In this document: in pieces, positions 37,578 to 47,426 of the stretch | Layout: every line of letters begins with the position of its first letter | Numbering within the stretch: the stretch's first letter is position 1 | Source: Mucilaginibacter gossypii | GTDB taxonomy: Bacteria > Bacteroidota > Bacteroidia > Sphingobacteriales > Sphingobacteriaceae | Assembly (NCBI RefSeq): GCF_900100945.1 | Contig: NZ_FNCG01000006.1 | Span: forward strand, 1 to 64,000 | DNA length: 64,000 bases | Direction: 5' to 3' | Notes under the pieces: model-generated | What the model was told of the DNA's origin: nothing | The model's input: the letters and a program-made list of their open reading frames with translations, nothing else | Databases searched by the model: none | Program-made: the position numbers and the translations under genes

Positions 37578-37727
37578 ATGTTACTTAAAATGAGAATTGA
37601 CCCTCCCAAACCCCAAAAGGATCCATTTGAAGATTTAAGTCCGCTTCAAAAAAAAACACGCAAAGCGGCTATAGTATTTGCATTTATCAGTGTATTTGTG
37701 TGGGCTGTGAAGATCTTGTTCCTGTAA
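37578..37727 (+). CDS. small membrane protein, 49 residues
   Basis: A short frame with a Pro/Lys-rich start (MRIDPPKPQKDPFEDL) and one transmembrane helix near the end (AAIVFAFISVFVWAVKILFL). The ATG at 37590 may be the true start. It fills the gap between the co-polymerase and polymerase genes, on the same strand. No family is recognised. A small membrane partner of the polymerase or co-polymerase is possible. Confidence 0.5.
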   Translation: MLLKMRIDPPKPQKDPFEDLSPLQKKTRKAAIVFAFISVFVWAVKILFL

Positions 37728-37751
37728 ATTTATAAAAAGAGTTACTAATTC

Positions 37752-39251
37752 ATGCGCAATGAACCAACAGGTAATACTGAAATTAAGCAAAACTTTTGGA
37801 AAGCGCTTTTGATTCAAAAGTTTTCGCATCCGTTTGCCCTGTTTTTTTTGGTTATTACCTCACTTGTGATAAGTTTTTTAACCTATAAGCTTGGATTTAT
37901 AGGCGTAGGTGCTGTTTTTGTGATGACAATGGGTTTACCCATTGTATTTGCCATTACCGTTTATCCCGAATTCGGCATTTGCGCGCTTATCACAGGTGCA
38001 TTTTTCATCAGTTACATTGCTGAATTTTTACCAAGCGGAGTACCTATCGGTACGTTGATGGATGTAACCACCTATCTGCTTATCTTTGGTTTTTTTATAA
38101 AACAGCGCACTGAACAAAACTGGACCTATTTTAAAAATCCTATAAGCTACATGATACTGGTGTGGCTGGCCTACAATATGTTTGAATTTGTAAACCCTGC
38201 GGCCGCGTCACGGCTGGCCTGGATTTATACCGTTCGGACTGTGGGTTTCATTATGCTGATGTACTTTGTTTTTGTTTACCAGATCCGCACGGTAAAGTTC
38301 ATAAAAACGCTTTTAAAACTTTGGATATTGCTGGATATACTGGCGGGAATCTCTGCTTTTCAACAAGAAAACATTGGCTTTTTTCCATTCGAGCGCCGAT
38401 CCCTGTATTCCGATCCGCTCCGTGTAAGTTTGTTGTTCATCAACGGGCATATGCGTAAATTTGCCATCTTCTCGGACCCTGTAACATTTTCATACAACAT
38501 GGTTATAGGCGCATTGCTCTGCATTGTACTCATTATGGGCAAATTACCTGTCAAACGCAAAGCATTACTGGGCTTTATCGCCGCTTTCTTTTTATATGTT
38601 ATGCTTTATTCCGGTACAAGGGCCGCCTATGTATTGGTACCGGGAGCGCTTTCTATGCTGGCCGTTTTAAACTTCAACAAACGGGTTTTATTTTTCACGC
38701 TTGTGGCAGGAGGTATGCTCGGCATTTTGATAGTAATGCCAACCTCCAACCCATTGATCAAGCGGTTTCAAACAGCTTTTAACCCATCCGATGACGCATC
38801 TTACAACGTTCGTGCTGAAAATCAAAAGAGGATCAAGCCTTATATCCTTTCCCACCCTATTGGCGGCGGCTTAGGTTCTGTAGGCGTTTGGGGCCGTAAG
38901 TTTTCACCAAACTCCATGTTAGCCAAATTCCCTCCGGACAGCGGTTATGTGCGCGTAGCTGTTGAAATGGGCTGGATTGGGCTCATCCTATTTTGTACGC
39001 TGTTTTTTGTGGTGCTTAAAACGGGAATAAACTTTTACTTCAGTATCAAAAATCCCGAACTTAAAAACTACTGCCTGGCTATGTTGCTAATCTTGTTCGC
39101 GTTCAATATTGGTAACTTTCCGCAGCAGGCTATCGTTCAATACCCATCAAACATCCTGTTCTACCTGGCCATATCCATCCTTGTAGTATGCAAGCGCCTT
39201 GACAACCAGGAGCAGGAGCAATTAAAAAAAACAGTACAGGGACAATACTAA
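37752..39251 (+). CDS. O-antigen ligase/polymerase-like membrane protein (Wzy-like)
   Basis: A 499-residue protein with about 11 hydrophobic spans and a large polar loop (about 320-405, with SDDASYNVRAENQKRIKPYIL and PIGGGLGSVG). This layout matches the WaaL/Wzy group, in which Arg and Gly-rich loop residues bind the lipid-linked chain. In this locus it probably polymerises repeat units on the periplasmic side of the membrane. Ligase and polymerase are not distinguishable by sequence; polymerase is the more likely role here. Confidence 0.82.
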   Translation: MRNEPTGNTEIKQNFWKALLIQKFSHPFALFFLVITSLVISFLTYKLGFIGVGAVFVMTMGLPIVFAITVYPEFGICALITGAFFISYIAEFLPSGVPIGTLMDVTTYLLIFGFFIKQRTEQNWTYFKNPISYMILVWLAYNMFEFVNPAAASRLAWIYTVRTVGFIMLMYFVFVYQIRTVKFIKTLLKLWILLDILAGISAFQQENIGFFPFERRSLYSDPLRVSLLFINGHMRKFAIFSDPVTFSYNMVIGALLCIVLIMGKLPVKRKALLGFIAAFFLYVMLYSGTRAAYVLVPGALSMLAVLNFNKRVLFFTLVAGGMLGILIVMPTSNPLIKRFQTAFNPSDDASYNVRAENQKRIKPYILSHPIGGGLGSVGVWGRKFSPNSMLAKFPPDSGYVRVAVEMGWIGLILFCTLFFVVLKTGINFYFSIKNPELKNYCLAMLLILFAFNIGNFPQQAIVQYPSNILFYLAISILVVCKRLDNQEQEQLKKTVQGQY

Positions 39252-39263
39252 TTAATTAAGCAG

Positions 39264-39878
39264 ATGTCATTTGTATCATCCATAAAATCAAATCCCAAAT
39301 TAAAAAAATTAGTCCACTGGATGCTTATTCCGCCCGGACAGTCGAGGCCAAGGCTTTGGGTTAGGCTGATACTTAACCGCTTTTTCCATCACCGGGGTAA
39401 AAACAGTGTAGTAAGGTTTAATGCACGGATGGACCTTTTTCCGTTCAACAAGTTTTCACTTGGCGCAAAAAGTATTGTGGAAGACTTCGCTGTGATCAAT
39501 AACGGCGTTGGCGATGTATTTATCGGGGAAGGATCAGGCGTTGGCATCAGTACGGTAATAATTGGCCCGGTTAAAATAGGCAATTTCAGCATGACAGCGC
39601 AGCATGTTGTAATATCCGGCCTTAATCATGGCTATCAGGACGTAAGTATGCCGCCACGCCATCAAAAAGTAACCACCCAACAAATTACTATTGATGATAA
39701 TGTTTGGATAGGTGCTAATTGTGTGGTAACCGCCGGTGTAACCATTGGTAAACATTCGGTTATTGGGGCTGGCAGTGTGGTTACGAGGGATATCCCGCCT
39801 TATTCGGTAGCAGTTGGCAACCCCGCCAAAGTAATAAAACAATATAATTTTACAACACAATTGTGGGAGAAAGCGTAA
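39264..39878 (+). CDS. hexapeptide-repeat acyltransferase
   Basis: A 204-residue left-handed beta-helix protein. Hexapeptide repeats are visible in [45 protein letters not shown]. The catalytic His is in SGLNHGY, as in galactoside or maltose O-acetyltransferases (WcaF/WbbJ-type). It would acetylate sugars of the repeat unit. The start lies 12 bases after the polymerase gene and the next gene follows ten bases after its stop, so it is within the operon. Confidence 0.87.
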   Translation: MSFVSSIKSNPKLKKLVHWMLIPPGQSRPRLWVRLILNRFFHHRGKNSVVRFNARMDLFPFNKFSLGAKSIVEDFAVINNGVGDVFIGEGSGVGISTVIIGPVKIGNFSMTAQHVVISGLNHGYQDVSMPPRHQKVTTQQITIDDNVWIGANCVVTAGVTIGKHSVIGAGSVVTRDIPPYSVAVGNPAKVIKQYNFTTQLWEKA

Positions 39879-39888
39879 AACATGATAC

Positions 39889-41232
39889 ATGAGTTTATTT
39901 AAAAAATTAATAAACAAACACACGCTTTCACTGGCAACCAACGCCGTATTGCCGGTTTTGGGAATGGTGATACTATCACTGCTGGCCCGCCGCTTAAGTA
40001 AACCCGCCTTTGGCAACTATGTGTTTTTCCAGATTGTATTTACGCTGGCCGATACCTTTCGTACGGGTTTTCTGCAAACATCGGTCATAAAATTTTATTC
40101 AGGCTCTACACCCGAAAAAATGAAAAACATATCAGGCTCTGCCTGGTACCTGGGTTTTATGGTCACCTGCGCATTTGCCGTCGTAAATCTCCTGATCTAT
40201 CTTATTTACACAAATCCGGATGCTGATATAGGTATTACGCTTAAATGGTTTAGCTTCATTTATTTCTGCACACTCCCCTCGGCAGTGAGCCTTTGGACGC
40301 TCCAGGCCGAAGAACGCTTTGATAAAATGTTCACGCTGCAATTAATGAACCAGGGAGGTTTTCTGGCGCTGGTGGTTGGCGTTGCCGTTGCAGGCAAATC
40401 AAATTTTGAAACAACTATATATTGTTACTTTACAGCTAACCTGTTAAGCAGCGTTATTTGCATTACTACAGGCTGGGCTAAGGTAAAAACCATAGCACAC
40501 AAAAACTGGGCTACAATAAAACAAATGGCCCATTTTGGTAAATACAGTGTAGGCACATCTATAAGTTCATACCTGCTCAGGAGCTCTGATACATTTATCG
40601 TAAAGCCTATGTTCAGCCCCGATCTGTTGGCTGTTTATTACATTCCGCAACGGCTTATGGAGATTTTTGAAATCCCGCTAAGGGCTTTCATTTCTACTGC
40701 ATTGCCGGTAATGTCGGCGGCTGTACAGCGGGGCGATCAAAAATATGTCACCTATATCATGAAAAAATATGCGGGCATGCTTACCATAGCGCTTACCCCT
40801 ATCGCTGTTATCTGTTTCGTTGCTGCCGACCTTATTATCGGGCTGCTATTTGGCGCTAAATACCAGCATTCTGATGCAGGCAATATCTTTAGGATTTTTA
40901 TGTGTTACGTAATGCTGCTGCCTATCGACAGGTTTTTCGGTATAACGCTTGATATCATCAACAAACCCCATCTTAACATGATCAAAGTGTTCCTGATGCT
41001 AACTGTTAACATAATAGGCGATTTTACGGGAATTCTCATTTTCCACAACTTGTATGCGGTAGCAGTTGCTTCTATCTTTACCTTTGCTACCGGTGCTATA
41101 TTTGGTTACTGGGCATTAAAAAAACATCTTCAGTTTAAAATATCCGACATCTTTGTTTTAGGCTACATCGAATTAAAAGAGTTTATAGGTGTTGTGATGG
41201 GCAAAATAAAAGGAAAACGACTAACTGAATAA
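39889..41232 (+). CDS. polysaccharide flippase (Wzx-like)
   Basis: A 447-residue protein with about 12 membrane spans of the MATE/polysaccharide-biosynthesis type: ALSLLARRLSKPAFGNYVFFQ at the start and the KYSVGTSISSYLLRSSDTFIV segment in the middle. It should flip lipid-linked repeat units across the inner membrane. It lies between the acyltransferase and a GT-B glycosyltransferase with short spacers (10 and 9 bases), consistent with an operon. Confidence 0.85.
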   Translation: MSLFKKLINKHTLSLATNAVLPVLGMVILSLLARRLSKPAFGNYVFFQIVFTLADTFRTGFLQTSVIKFYSGSTPEKMKNISGSAWYLGFMVTCAFAVVNLLIYLIYTNPDADIGITLKWFSFIYFCTLPSAVSLWTLQAEERFDKMFTLQLMNQGGFLALVVGVAVAGKSNFETTIYCYFTANLLSSVICITTGWAKVKTIAHKNWATIKQMAHFGKYSVGTSISSYLLRSSDTFIVKPMFSPDLLAVYYIPQRLMEIFEIPLRAFISTALPVMSAAVQRGDQKYVTYIMKKYAGMLTIALTPIAVICFVAADLIIGLLFGAKYQHSDAGNIFRIFMCYVMLLPIDRFFGITLDIINKPHLNMIKVFLMLTVNIIGDFTGILIFHNLYAVAVASIFTFATGAIFGYWALKKHLQFKISDIFVLGYIELKEFIGVVMGKIKGKRLTE

Positions 41233-41241
41233 GCAATTTAT

Positions 41242-42459
41242 ATGGAGCTTAAAAACCGGCATATCGTAATATTTTCGCAAATGCAGTTTGATAGCCGCCT
41301 CGAATCAACAAACTATACTATGGCCAAACATTTGGCCATAGATAACTACGTGTATTATGTTGACAGGCCCTATACCTGGAAAGATTATATCCAGTTTAAA
41401 AATACGCCGGGCTATAAGGCACGCAAACCGCACTTCTTTTCTCCTCAAAATAGTTTTATCCAAACAGAGATCCCTAATTTAAAGATCATTATTACGCCTC
41501 CGGTACCGTCGATTAATTCGTTGCCCGAAGGAGCTGTCTATCGGCTGGCCGTGAAAGTGAACGAACGAATTGTAGCGGCCAGGCTCAATAAGATTATTAA
41601 GAGCCTTAAAATAAAGGACTACATCTTTATCAACTCCTATGCGTTTTACTATCCAAGCTTGCATCGGTTGTTAAAATTGAAACCGTTATTAAAAGTTTAT
41701 CATTGCGTTGATCCACTTATTGAGGAATACCAAATTCGTCACGGCCTTATATCCGAAGATATATTGGTGAAAGATATGGATCTGGTGATCAGCACCAGTA
41801 AAGAGTTACGCAATGCAAAAGCAAAACTTAACCCTAACTCTTACTTCGTACCAAATGCAGCCGACATCGGCCATAGTCAAAAAGCGCTGGATCCGGCGTT
41901 GCCTGTAGCAGATATCCTTTCTGATATCCCTAAACCGATAATCGGCTATTTCGGCAATATTGAGCGGCGTATTGATTATAATTTGTTAACGCAGCTACTC
42001 GAACAAAATCCCGATAAAAACTTTGTATTTGTAGGGCCGGTTGGTAAAGATTATGAAAACAACCCCGCTTTTAATGCGCCTAATATTTTCAAAAAAGGAG
42101 CAGTACCCTATGAGCAGTTGCCTGCCGTGCTTAAGGGATTTGATGTTGCTATTATCCCCTTCAAAAAAGATGACGTAAGCAGTTCCATTTTTCCGCTTAA
42201 GTTATTTGAATACCTGGGCTCGGGCCGGCCGGTAGTGATCACCGATTTTAACGAAGATTTAGAAGAGTTTACCGGCGACAGCGTATATATCTGCAAAAAT
42301 GTTGATGAATTTTCTGCTGCCCTTAATTTATCGTTAAACGACACTCCTTTTTTACAACAAAAAAGATTAAAAATAGCCGCACAAAATACATGGGAGCACC
42401 GTATAACAGAGATCAAAAGTTTGCTGGCAACAAATTTGAACAATAAACGGAAAAGTTAA
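41242..42459 (+). CDS. GT-B family glycosyltransferase
   Basis: A 405-residue cytoplasmic GT-B protein. The C-terminal half has GYFGNIERRIDYNLL, NFVFVGPVG and FPLKLFEYLGSGRPVVITDF, the GT4/GT1-type nucleotide-sugar binding pattern with Glu and Gly residues in FEYLGSGRP. It would add one sugar of the repeat unit. The donor sugar is not readable. It is followed by a 57-base gap and the membrane GT2 gene. Confidence 0.8.
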   Translation: MELKNRHIVIFSQMQFDSRLESTNYTMAKHLAIDNYVYYVDRPYTWKDYIQFKNTPGYKARKPHFFSPQNSFIQTEIPNLKIIITPPVPSINSLPEGAVYRLAVKVNERIVAARLNKIIKSLKIKDYIFINSYAFYYPSLHRLLKLKPLLKVYHCVDPLIEEYQIRHGLISEDILVKDMDLVISTSKELRNAKAKLNPNSYFVPNAADIGHSQKALDPALPVADILSDIPKPIIGYFGNIERRIDYNLLTQLLEQNPDKNFVFVGPVGKDYENNPAFNAPNIFKKGAVPYEQLPAVLKGFDVAIIPFKKDDVSSSIFPLKLFEYLGSGRPVVITDFNEDLEEFTGDSVYICKNVDEFSAALNLSLNDTPFLQQKRLKIAAQNTWEHRITEIKSLLATNLNNKRKS

Positions 42460-42516
42460 TTTTTAATAATACAACCTGCTGCTAATTAATACAAACAGGG
42501 TTTAGCAATAAAACAC

Positions 42517-43731
42517 ATGGAAATCATTAAATTCATAGCATCCCTAATCGCCATTTTGCTGTTTATATACCTTGGTGTATATAGCCTGTACCTGTTTGTA
42601 TTTTCGGTACTCGGAAAATTAATCCCCATCAAACAGCCGGCCACAGCCACTGCGCTCAGTAAATTTATAGTTTATATCTGCGCTTATAAAGAAGATGAAA
42701 TTATTCTAAACTCGGCGGCGGCGGCACTAACTATCGATTACCCTGAAGATATGTTCACGGTTTGTGTGATAGCCGACTCCATGAAACCTGAAACCATTGT
42801 TAAATTAAAGCAGATGCCTTTGCAGGTAGTAGAGGTGGTTTTTGAAACCAGCACCAAATCAAAAGCGCTGAACAAAGCCATTGAAAACACGGCGGTTGGA
42901 TTTGATGCCGCGGTTGTTTTTGACATTGATAACATTGCCGCGCCCGATTACCTATACCAGATCAACAACTATTTACAAGCAGGTCACCGGGTGGTGCAGG
43001 GCCATAGGGTAGCAAAAAACTCAAACACGCAGGTAGCAATACTTGATGCTGTAAGCGAAGAAGTTAACAATCATATTTTCAGAAAATCGCAGCAGTTGTT
43101 TAATTTTTCGGCAGCCATTATAGGTTCGGGTATGGCCTTGGAGTACAACCTGTTTGTAAATGTAATGTCGCGTATTGATGCCGTAGGCGGGTTTGACAAG
43201 GAAATGGGCTTATTATTGACCCGTGATAAGATCCATGTTGCTTATGCAGAAAAAGCGTATATCTACGATGAAAAAGTGAGTAATCCCGCAGTGTTTGAAA
43301 AGCAGCGTAAGCGCTGGCTTTCGGCTCAGTTTAACTTGCTTAAAAAGTATGGAGCTACCGCGCCGGCCCAATTTTTCCGCGGCAATTTTGACTACGTGAA
43401 TGAGATTTATCAGATGGCTATCCTGCCGCGCGTATTAATGCTTGGCCTGATGCCTTTTATGCTATTGATCTCTTTTTTCACTCCGGGCATAGGCCCGCAC
43501 TGGCATTTGTGGCTCGGGGCAACAGTGGCTTGTTACCTTGGTATCGTAGTTGCCATACCAACATCGTTTTATAATAGAAAACTTTTAGAAGCCATGCTTA
43601 AACTGCCGCTTATATTTTTCACCATGTTTTTACTGCTGTTTAAGTTAAAAGGGGCAAACAAAAAGTTTATTCATACGCCGCACGATAATGCTCCTACAGA
43701 ACCGGTAAACGAACAGACAGCTGTGAAATAG
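42517..43731 (+). CDS. membrane-bound family 2 glycosyltransferase
   Basis: A 404-residue protein with one N-terminal helix (IKFIASLIAILLFIYLGVYSL), a GT2 catalytic domain and at least two helices at the C-terminus (MLGLMPFMLLISFF and LWLGATVACYLG). VFDIDNIA supplies the DxD-type acidic pair and QRKRWLSAQ the QxxRW-type motif. This is the form of processive beta-glycan synthases, but the protein is short. It may add several residues or one sugar. It is the last gene of the rightward block before the partner-switching module on the other strand. Confidence 0.82.
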   Translation: MEIIKFIASLIAILLFIYLGVYSLYLFVFSVLGKLIPIKQPATATALSKFIVYICAYKEDEIILNSAAAALTIDYPEDMFTVCVIADSMKPETIVKLKQMPLQVVEVVFETSTKSKALNKAIENTAVGFDAAVVFDIDNIAAPDYLYQINNYLQAGHRVVQGHRVAKNSNTQVAILDAVSEEVNNHIFRKSQQLFNFSAAIIGSGMALEYNLFVNVMSRIDAVGGFDKEMGLLLTRDKIHVAYAEKAYIYDEKVSNPAVFEKQRKRWLSAQFNLLKKYGATAPAQFFRGNFDYVNEIYQMAILPRVLMLGLMPFMLLISFFTPGIGPHWHLWLGATVACYLGIVVAIPTSFYNRKLLEAMLKLPLIFFTMFLLLFKLKGANKKFIHTPHDNAPTEPVNEQTAVK

Positions 43732-43871
43732 CGAAAACGAGAGTGATAATTAATTGCCCAATAATATAATTACTTTGCCGAAAGTTGTTTCCCTGGTGGT
43801 TGTAATTCGGCTACTTATATAACATCCCCTTGACCCATTAACAAAGGCCTTCAGAAATTATGCAATGATGC

Positions 43872-44423
43872 CTAACGCTGTTTAAGTTCAATTATCGAAG
43901 TAAATGTATTTACGCCTGTATCAGGTTTATGTTTGTAGTTAAACGCATCGCTGGCACGTGCGATGATCATCAGGCCATAATGTTCATTTAACCCCATAAT
44001 GGTTTCCTTGTTAACATACCGTACATCAAGGTCTTCGGTAAAAAACTCTAATTGGTTACTGTTTTTCACCCGTCCTTTTAATGTACCGAAGTCATCACCA
44101 TAGATGGCAATTTCATTTGGGGTAAATTTGCTGTGCGTTAACGGCCAGGTTAACAATGCCTGCCTGGTATTAATTTGCAGCGGCCTTCCCTTATCCTGTT
44201 TACTTATATATAATTTGTTATTTTTCAGATCAATCCCGATCCTGGTAACATCATCCCCCATGTGCTTGAGCGAGTTGGTAAGCAGTTCAATCAGGATGGT
44301 TTTTATCCTGAAGCCGGCGTCGTCATCAACTATATCTTTTGCCATGTTTTGGATATAGTTAATGATCTGGACAGTTAAAGGATAAATACCTTCGGTTTCA
44401 TTGTTAAAAACAAATTTTTTCAA
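43872..44423 (-). CDS. HATPase-type protein of a partner-switching module (RsbW-like)
   Basis: A 183-residue GHKL ATPase domain. ELLTNSLKHMGDDV (about 46-59) is the N box and the G-box region is partly present (DKGRPL). It has no receiver or transmembrane segment. Such proteins bind an anti-sigma-factor antagonist or act as kinases of STAS proteins. It is the last gene of the four-gene leftward operon, 14 bases after the STAS gene. The kinase catalytic residues are less clear than in RsbW, so a binding-only role is possible. Confidence 0.7.
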   Translation of the reverse strand: MKKFVFNNETEGIYPLTVQIINYIQNMAKDIVDDDAGFRIKTILIELLTNSLKHMGDDVTRIGIDLKNNKLYISKQDKGRPLQINTRQALLTWPLTHSKFTPNEIAIYGDDFGTLKGRVKNSNQLEFFTEDLDVRYVNKETIMGLNEHYGLMIIARASDAFNYKHKPDTGVNTFTSIIELKQR

Positions 44424-44437
44424 GGTAGTAAATTCGT

Positions 44438-44773
44438 TTATGCCCCGGTTAAAGCCTCCTGTGTATTTGTATAGATCCTGAACACCTTATCAAGCCGCAC
44501 CAATTGAAACAATGACCTGATATCATTATTTAAGCCAACTACGGCAATGTCTCCCCCGCTGTTCATGGCCAGTTTAAGAGCCGATACCAATGCGCCCAAA
44601 AAAGAACTGTCAACATATATTACCTGTTCAAAGTTTACAATAACATACTTATTTCCTTTATTGATCAGGCTCATCAGTTCCGACTTAAATTGTTCAGCAT
44701 TTCCCAAATTCGCCTCTTTAAGCAGGATATCCGCAATTAATGCATTATTAAGCAGATGTGTTTGTAATATCAT
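44438..44773 (-). CDS. STAS-domain anti-anti-sigma-factor-like protein
   Basis: A 111-residue protein of the STAS type. VIYVDSSFLGALVSALKLA (about 51-69) is the phosphorylation loop, with Ser56 or Ser57 as the expected target of kinase and phosphatase. Length is normal. It overlaps the phosphatase gene by 26 bases, so the two are co-translated. It would switch between partners depending on its phosphorylation. Confidence 0.85.
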   Translation of the reverse strand: MILQTHLLNNALIADILLKEANLGNAEQFKSELMSLINKGNKYVIVNFEQVIYVDSSFLGALVSALKLAMNSGGDIAVVGLNNDIRSLFQLVRLDKVFRIYTNTQEALTGA

Positions 44774-45953
44774 TTAGCTGTTTTTTTTGAATAAATATTA
44801 AACTGCAGTCATCAATTTGTTCTCTCGCTTTTTCGTTCAAAAAGCCATCGTGTTTTAAGGTTGCAAATGAATTGGTTTTACCAAGATATTTTTCAATCTC
44901 ATCAATAAAACTGTTCAGATCGGTTTTCTTTCCTGCCGGTGTCTCTTTATCTATCAATCCATCTGTTATCATGATCAACTGATCACCAGGCTGCATGGTA
45001 AATAAATGTTCATCAAAGCCGCCCTCTTTACTAATCCCCAGCAACAAGCCTGATGAGTTAATCCTGTTAAGTTTATTTTCCCTGGAGCTAAAATACAACA
45101 GCGGCAAGTCGCCCGCGCCGGTATAACTTAGCGTTTCATTCTCCGGATCGATCCTGACAAGTGAAAGTGTCGACAGCACGTCGCTCACAACCGGGTCATG
45201 GTAAATTACCGAGTTGATTTTTTGCATGATACTTTTGGTTGATACGTCCCCTTCCGAAACACATATCCTTACAGCTGCCCTTATATAGCTCAGATAGCCG
45301 AATGAAAAAAACCATGCTCCCCATTTTTTGCCCATCACATCGCCCAGGATAATAAAAGTATACCTGTTATTTATAGTTAGCACATCAATAAAATCTCCGC
45401 CCGGGTAATTCTCAAACGATTTATGCCAGAAATCTATTTCAAAGCCATTAATACGGGGTATTTCCTGCGGAACGGAATACAAATTTAAGGCTATTGCGGC
45501 GCTGCTCAGCTCCCTGATCGTGTGTTCGTGGCGTTCGCGGATGCTGTTCAAAAAATTATTGATCTTTGAGATAATGACCACAATGGGTGTATCCTTATCA
45601 ATGTAGTCAATAGCATCAAGACTGATCCCCGCTATCATGTGAGCGTGATCGGTAACCGATGTTAAAAACATAAAGGGGATATTTTTATACTCAGGTACAG
45701 TCATTAAATGCTGCCTGAATGCAAAACCATCTGTACCGGGCATTTGATAATCAGACAAAATCAAATCGGGGATCTCATTTTCAAGCACCGTCATAGCTTC
45801 CTTTACATTACCTGCCTTGCGGCTAATAAAACCCTCTTTTTCCAAAGCCTGGCCTATAACCATCAAAATCAGCGGGCTATCATCAACCAGGAGTATTTTT
45901 GGACGTTTCGGCATATTAGTGAGTTCAGGCGTTAATTTTTCGGAGTAGGGCAT
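44748..45953 (-). CDS. response regulator with PP2C (SpoIIE/RsbU) phosphatase output
   Basis: A 401-residue protein. Residues 18-140 are a receiver domain (KILLVDDSP, ILSDYQMPG with Asp68, FLTSV, DKDTP). The remainder is a SpoIIE-type phosphatase: YPGGDFIDVLTINNRYTFIIL, GDVMGKK and MITDGLIDK supply the metal-binding acidic residues. It would dephosphorylate the STAS protein when its receiver is phosphorylated. An internal ATG at 45912-45914 is a possible alternative start that avoids overlapping the upstream gene. It overlaps the next gene by 26 bases. Confidence 0.88.
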   Translation of the reverse strand: MPYSEKLTPELTNMPKRPKILLVDDSPLILMVIGQALEKEGFISRKAGNVKEAMTVLENEIPDLILSDYQMPGTDGFAFRQHLMTVPEYKNIPFMFLTSVTDHAHMIAGISLDAIDYIDKDTPIVVIISKINNFLNSIRERHEHTIRELSSAAIALNLYSVPQEIPRINGFEIDFWHKSFENYPGGDFIDVLTINNRYTFIILGDVMGKKWGAWFFSFGYLSYIRAAVRICVSEGDVSTKSIMQKINSVIYHDPVVSDVLSTLSLVRIDPENETLSYTGAGDLPLLYFSSRENKLNRINSSGLLLGISKEGGFDEHLFTMQPGDQLIMITDGLIDKETPAGKKTDLNSFIDEIEKYLGKTNSFATLKHDGFLNEKAREQIDDCSLIFIQKKQLNDITNTSA

Positions 45954-46425
45954 TTATAAACAAATATACACCCGATAATACTATTAACACCGATATAACA
46001 TCCATTAAAGTTATACCGTCGTCCTTTGAAAAATAAAAAATGGTAAACATTTCAAAATATGGCGGTGCAGGCATGATGATCATGGCTAAACCAAGTATGA
46101 TCATGGTAACCGCAATCGCTACCAAAACTATATGTTTTATTCTTTCATGCAGCAGGTATTTCTTCGATTCCCGGCTATCAACCTGGTGTTGGGTAAGTAA
46201 AAATTCCAGGTTTGTTACCATATCAAGCCGGCTTTGCTCCTGATCTAACCCGCTAAAGGCATCAAATTTTTGCTGGTTCGAATTACTTTCAATAGCATTA
46301 TTAATTTTTTGCTGTATGGCTTTAACAAGTTCTTTATCAACATTCCCCTTTTTCAGCAATTGTATAAGCTCATCTGCTTTTATGGTAAGCAGTGACTCAT
46401 CATTATTTGGTTGGTTATTATTCAA
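45925..46425 (-). CDS. small two-helix membrane protein, unknown
   Basis: A 166-residue protein whose first 100 residues are polar and charged (DELIQLLKKGNVDKELVKAIQQ). The C-terminal part has two hydrophobic helices (IVLVAIAVTMIILGLAMIIM and LMDVISVLIVLSGVYLFINALL). It is the first gene of the leftward operon and overlaps the phosphatase start by 29 bases. No family is recognised. A membrane anchor or sensor for the partner-switching proteins is a reasonable guess. Confidence 0.5.
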   Translation of the reverse strand: MNNNQPNNDESLLTIKADELIQLLKKGNVDKELVKAIQQKINNAIESNSNQQKFDAFSGLDQEQSRLDMVTNLEFLLTQHQVDSRESKKYLLHERIKHIVLVAIAVTMIILGLAMIIMPAPPYFEMFTIFYFSKDDGITLMDVISVLIVLSGVYLFINALLRKINA

Positions 46426-46502
46426 AGGAATATAGTGATATAATTGGTTAACTTTTACTAATATTAGCCGTAAAAAGCAATATCGATAATAACCCCTTTT
46501 AG

Positions 46503-47426
46503 ATGAAAAAAGTTTCTGTTGTTACTGTAAGTTTTAATCAGCCATCCGTTACCGAGGAAATGTTATTATCAATTAAAAATACAAGTACTTATAGTAATAT
46601 AGAAATAATTGTTGTTGATAATGCAAGTAAGATAGATCCGGTTCCAGGCTGGAGAATAAAATTCCCCGAAATAATATTTATCCGCTCAGATGTTAACCTT
46701 GGTTTTGCCGGTGGAAATAACCTCGGGCTTACGGTAGCAACCGGCGATTATATTTTTATGGTGAACAATGATACCGAGTTTACCCCGGGTTTAGTTGAAA
46801 AACTGGTTGAGGTAATGGATAGTAACACCGCCGTAGGAATGCTGTCGCCCAAGATCAAGTATTTCAGTGATAAACAATTAATACAATATGCGGGCTACAC
46901 ACCTATGAACTATTACACCTGCCGAAATAGCGTGATAGGCTTAAAGCAAAAGGACGAAGGTCAGTTTGATAATATAACTGCGCCTACAGCCTACTGCCAC
47001 GGAGCAGCCATGATGATCAGGAAAGAAGCTATTGAAAAGGCGGGCATGATGAGCGAAAACTTTTTTCTTTACTATGAAGAGGTTGACTGGTGCGAACACA
47101 TCATAAGAGCAGGTTTTAAAGCCTGGGTTTGTACCGATGCGCTTATTTACCATAAAGAATCTGTTTCGGTAGGCAAAAAAAGCAAACTAAAAGAATACTT
47201 CATGAACCGGAACAGGATCCTTTTTATCCGCCGGAATGCCCCGCCGCTTAAAAAAGTATTATTTTATTTTTATTTTCTGCTGATTGTGGTACCCCGTAAC
47301 CTGGTTAACTACGTCAAAGAAAAACAATACGACTTTATTCCGATGCTTTTTAAAGCAGTATGGTGGAATTTTACCCACTCAAAAAACAGCAGCAATTTAG
47401 GATACCCCATTAACACCATAACATGA
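46503..47426 (+). CDS. family 2 glycosyltransferase, rhamnosyltransferase-like
   Basis: A 307-residue cytoplasmic GT2 protein with VVTVSFNQ (6-13), VVDNASKI (37-44), NLGFAGGNNLGL (66-77), NDTEFTPG with acidic DxE pair, and HGAAMMIRKEAI. This is the WcaA/WbbL type that often transfers rhamnose or a related sugar. Its stop overlaps the next start by four bases. The first base of the ATG is 77 bases from the leftward operon start, so the intergenic region is a divergent promoter. Confidence 0.87.
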   Translation: MKKVSVVTVSFNQPSVTEEMLLSIKNTSTYSNIEIIVVDNASKIDPVPGWRIKFPEIIFIRSDVNLGFAGGNNLGLTVATGDYIFMVNNDTEFTPGLVEKLVEVMDSNTAVGMLSPKIKYFSDKQLIQYAGYTPMNYYTCRNSVIGLKQKDEGQFDNITAPTAYCHGAAMMIRKEAIEKAGMMSENFFLYYEEVDWCEHIIRAGFKAWVCTDALIYHKESVSVGKKSKLKEYFMNRNRILFIRRNAPPLKKVLFYFYFLLIVVPRNLVNYVKEKQYDFIPMLFKAVWWNFTHSKNSSNLGYPINTIT

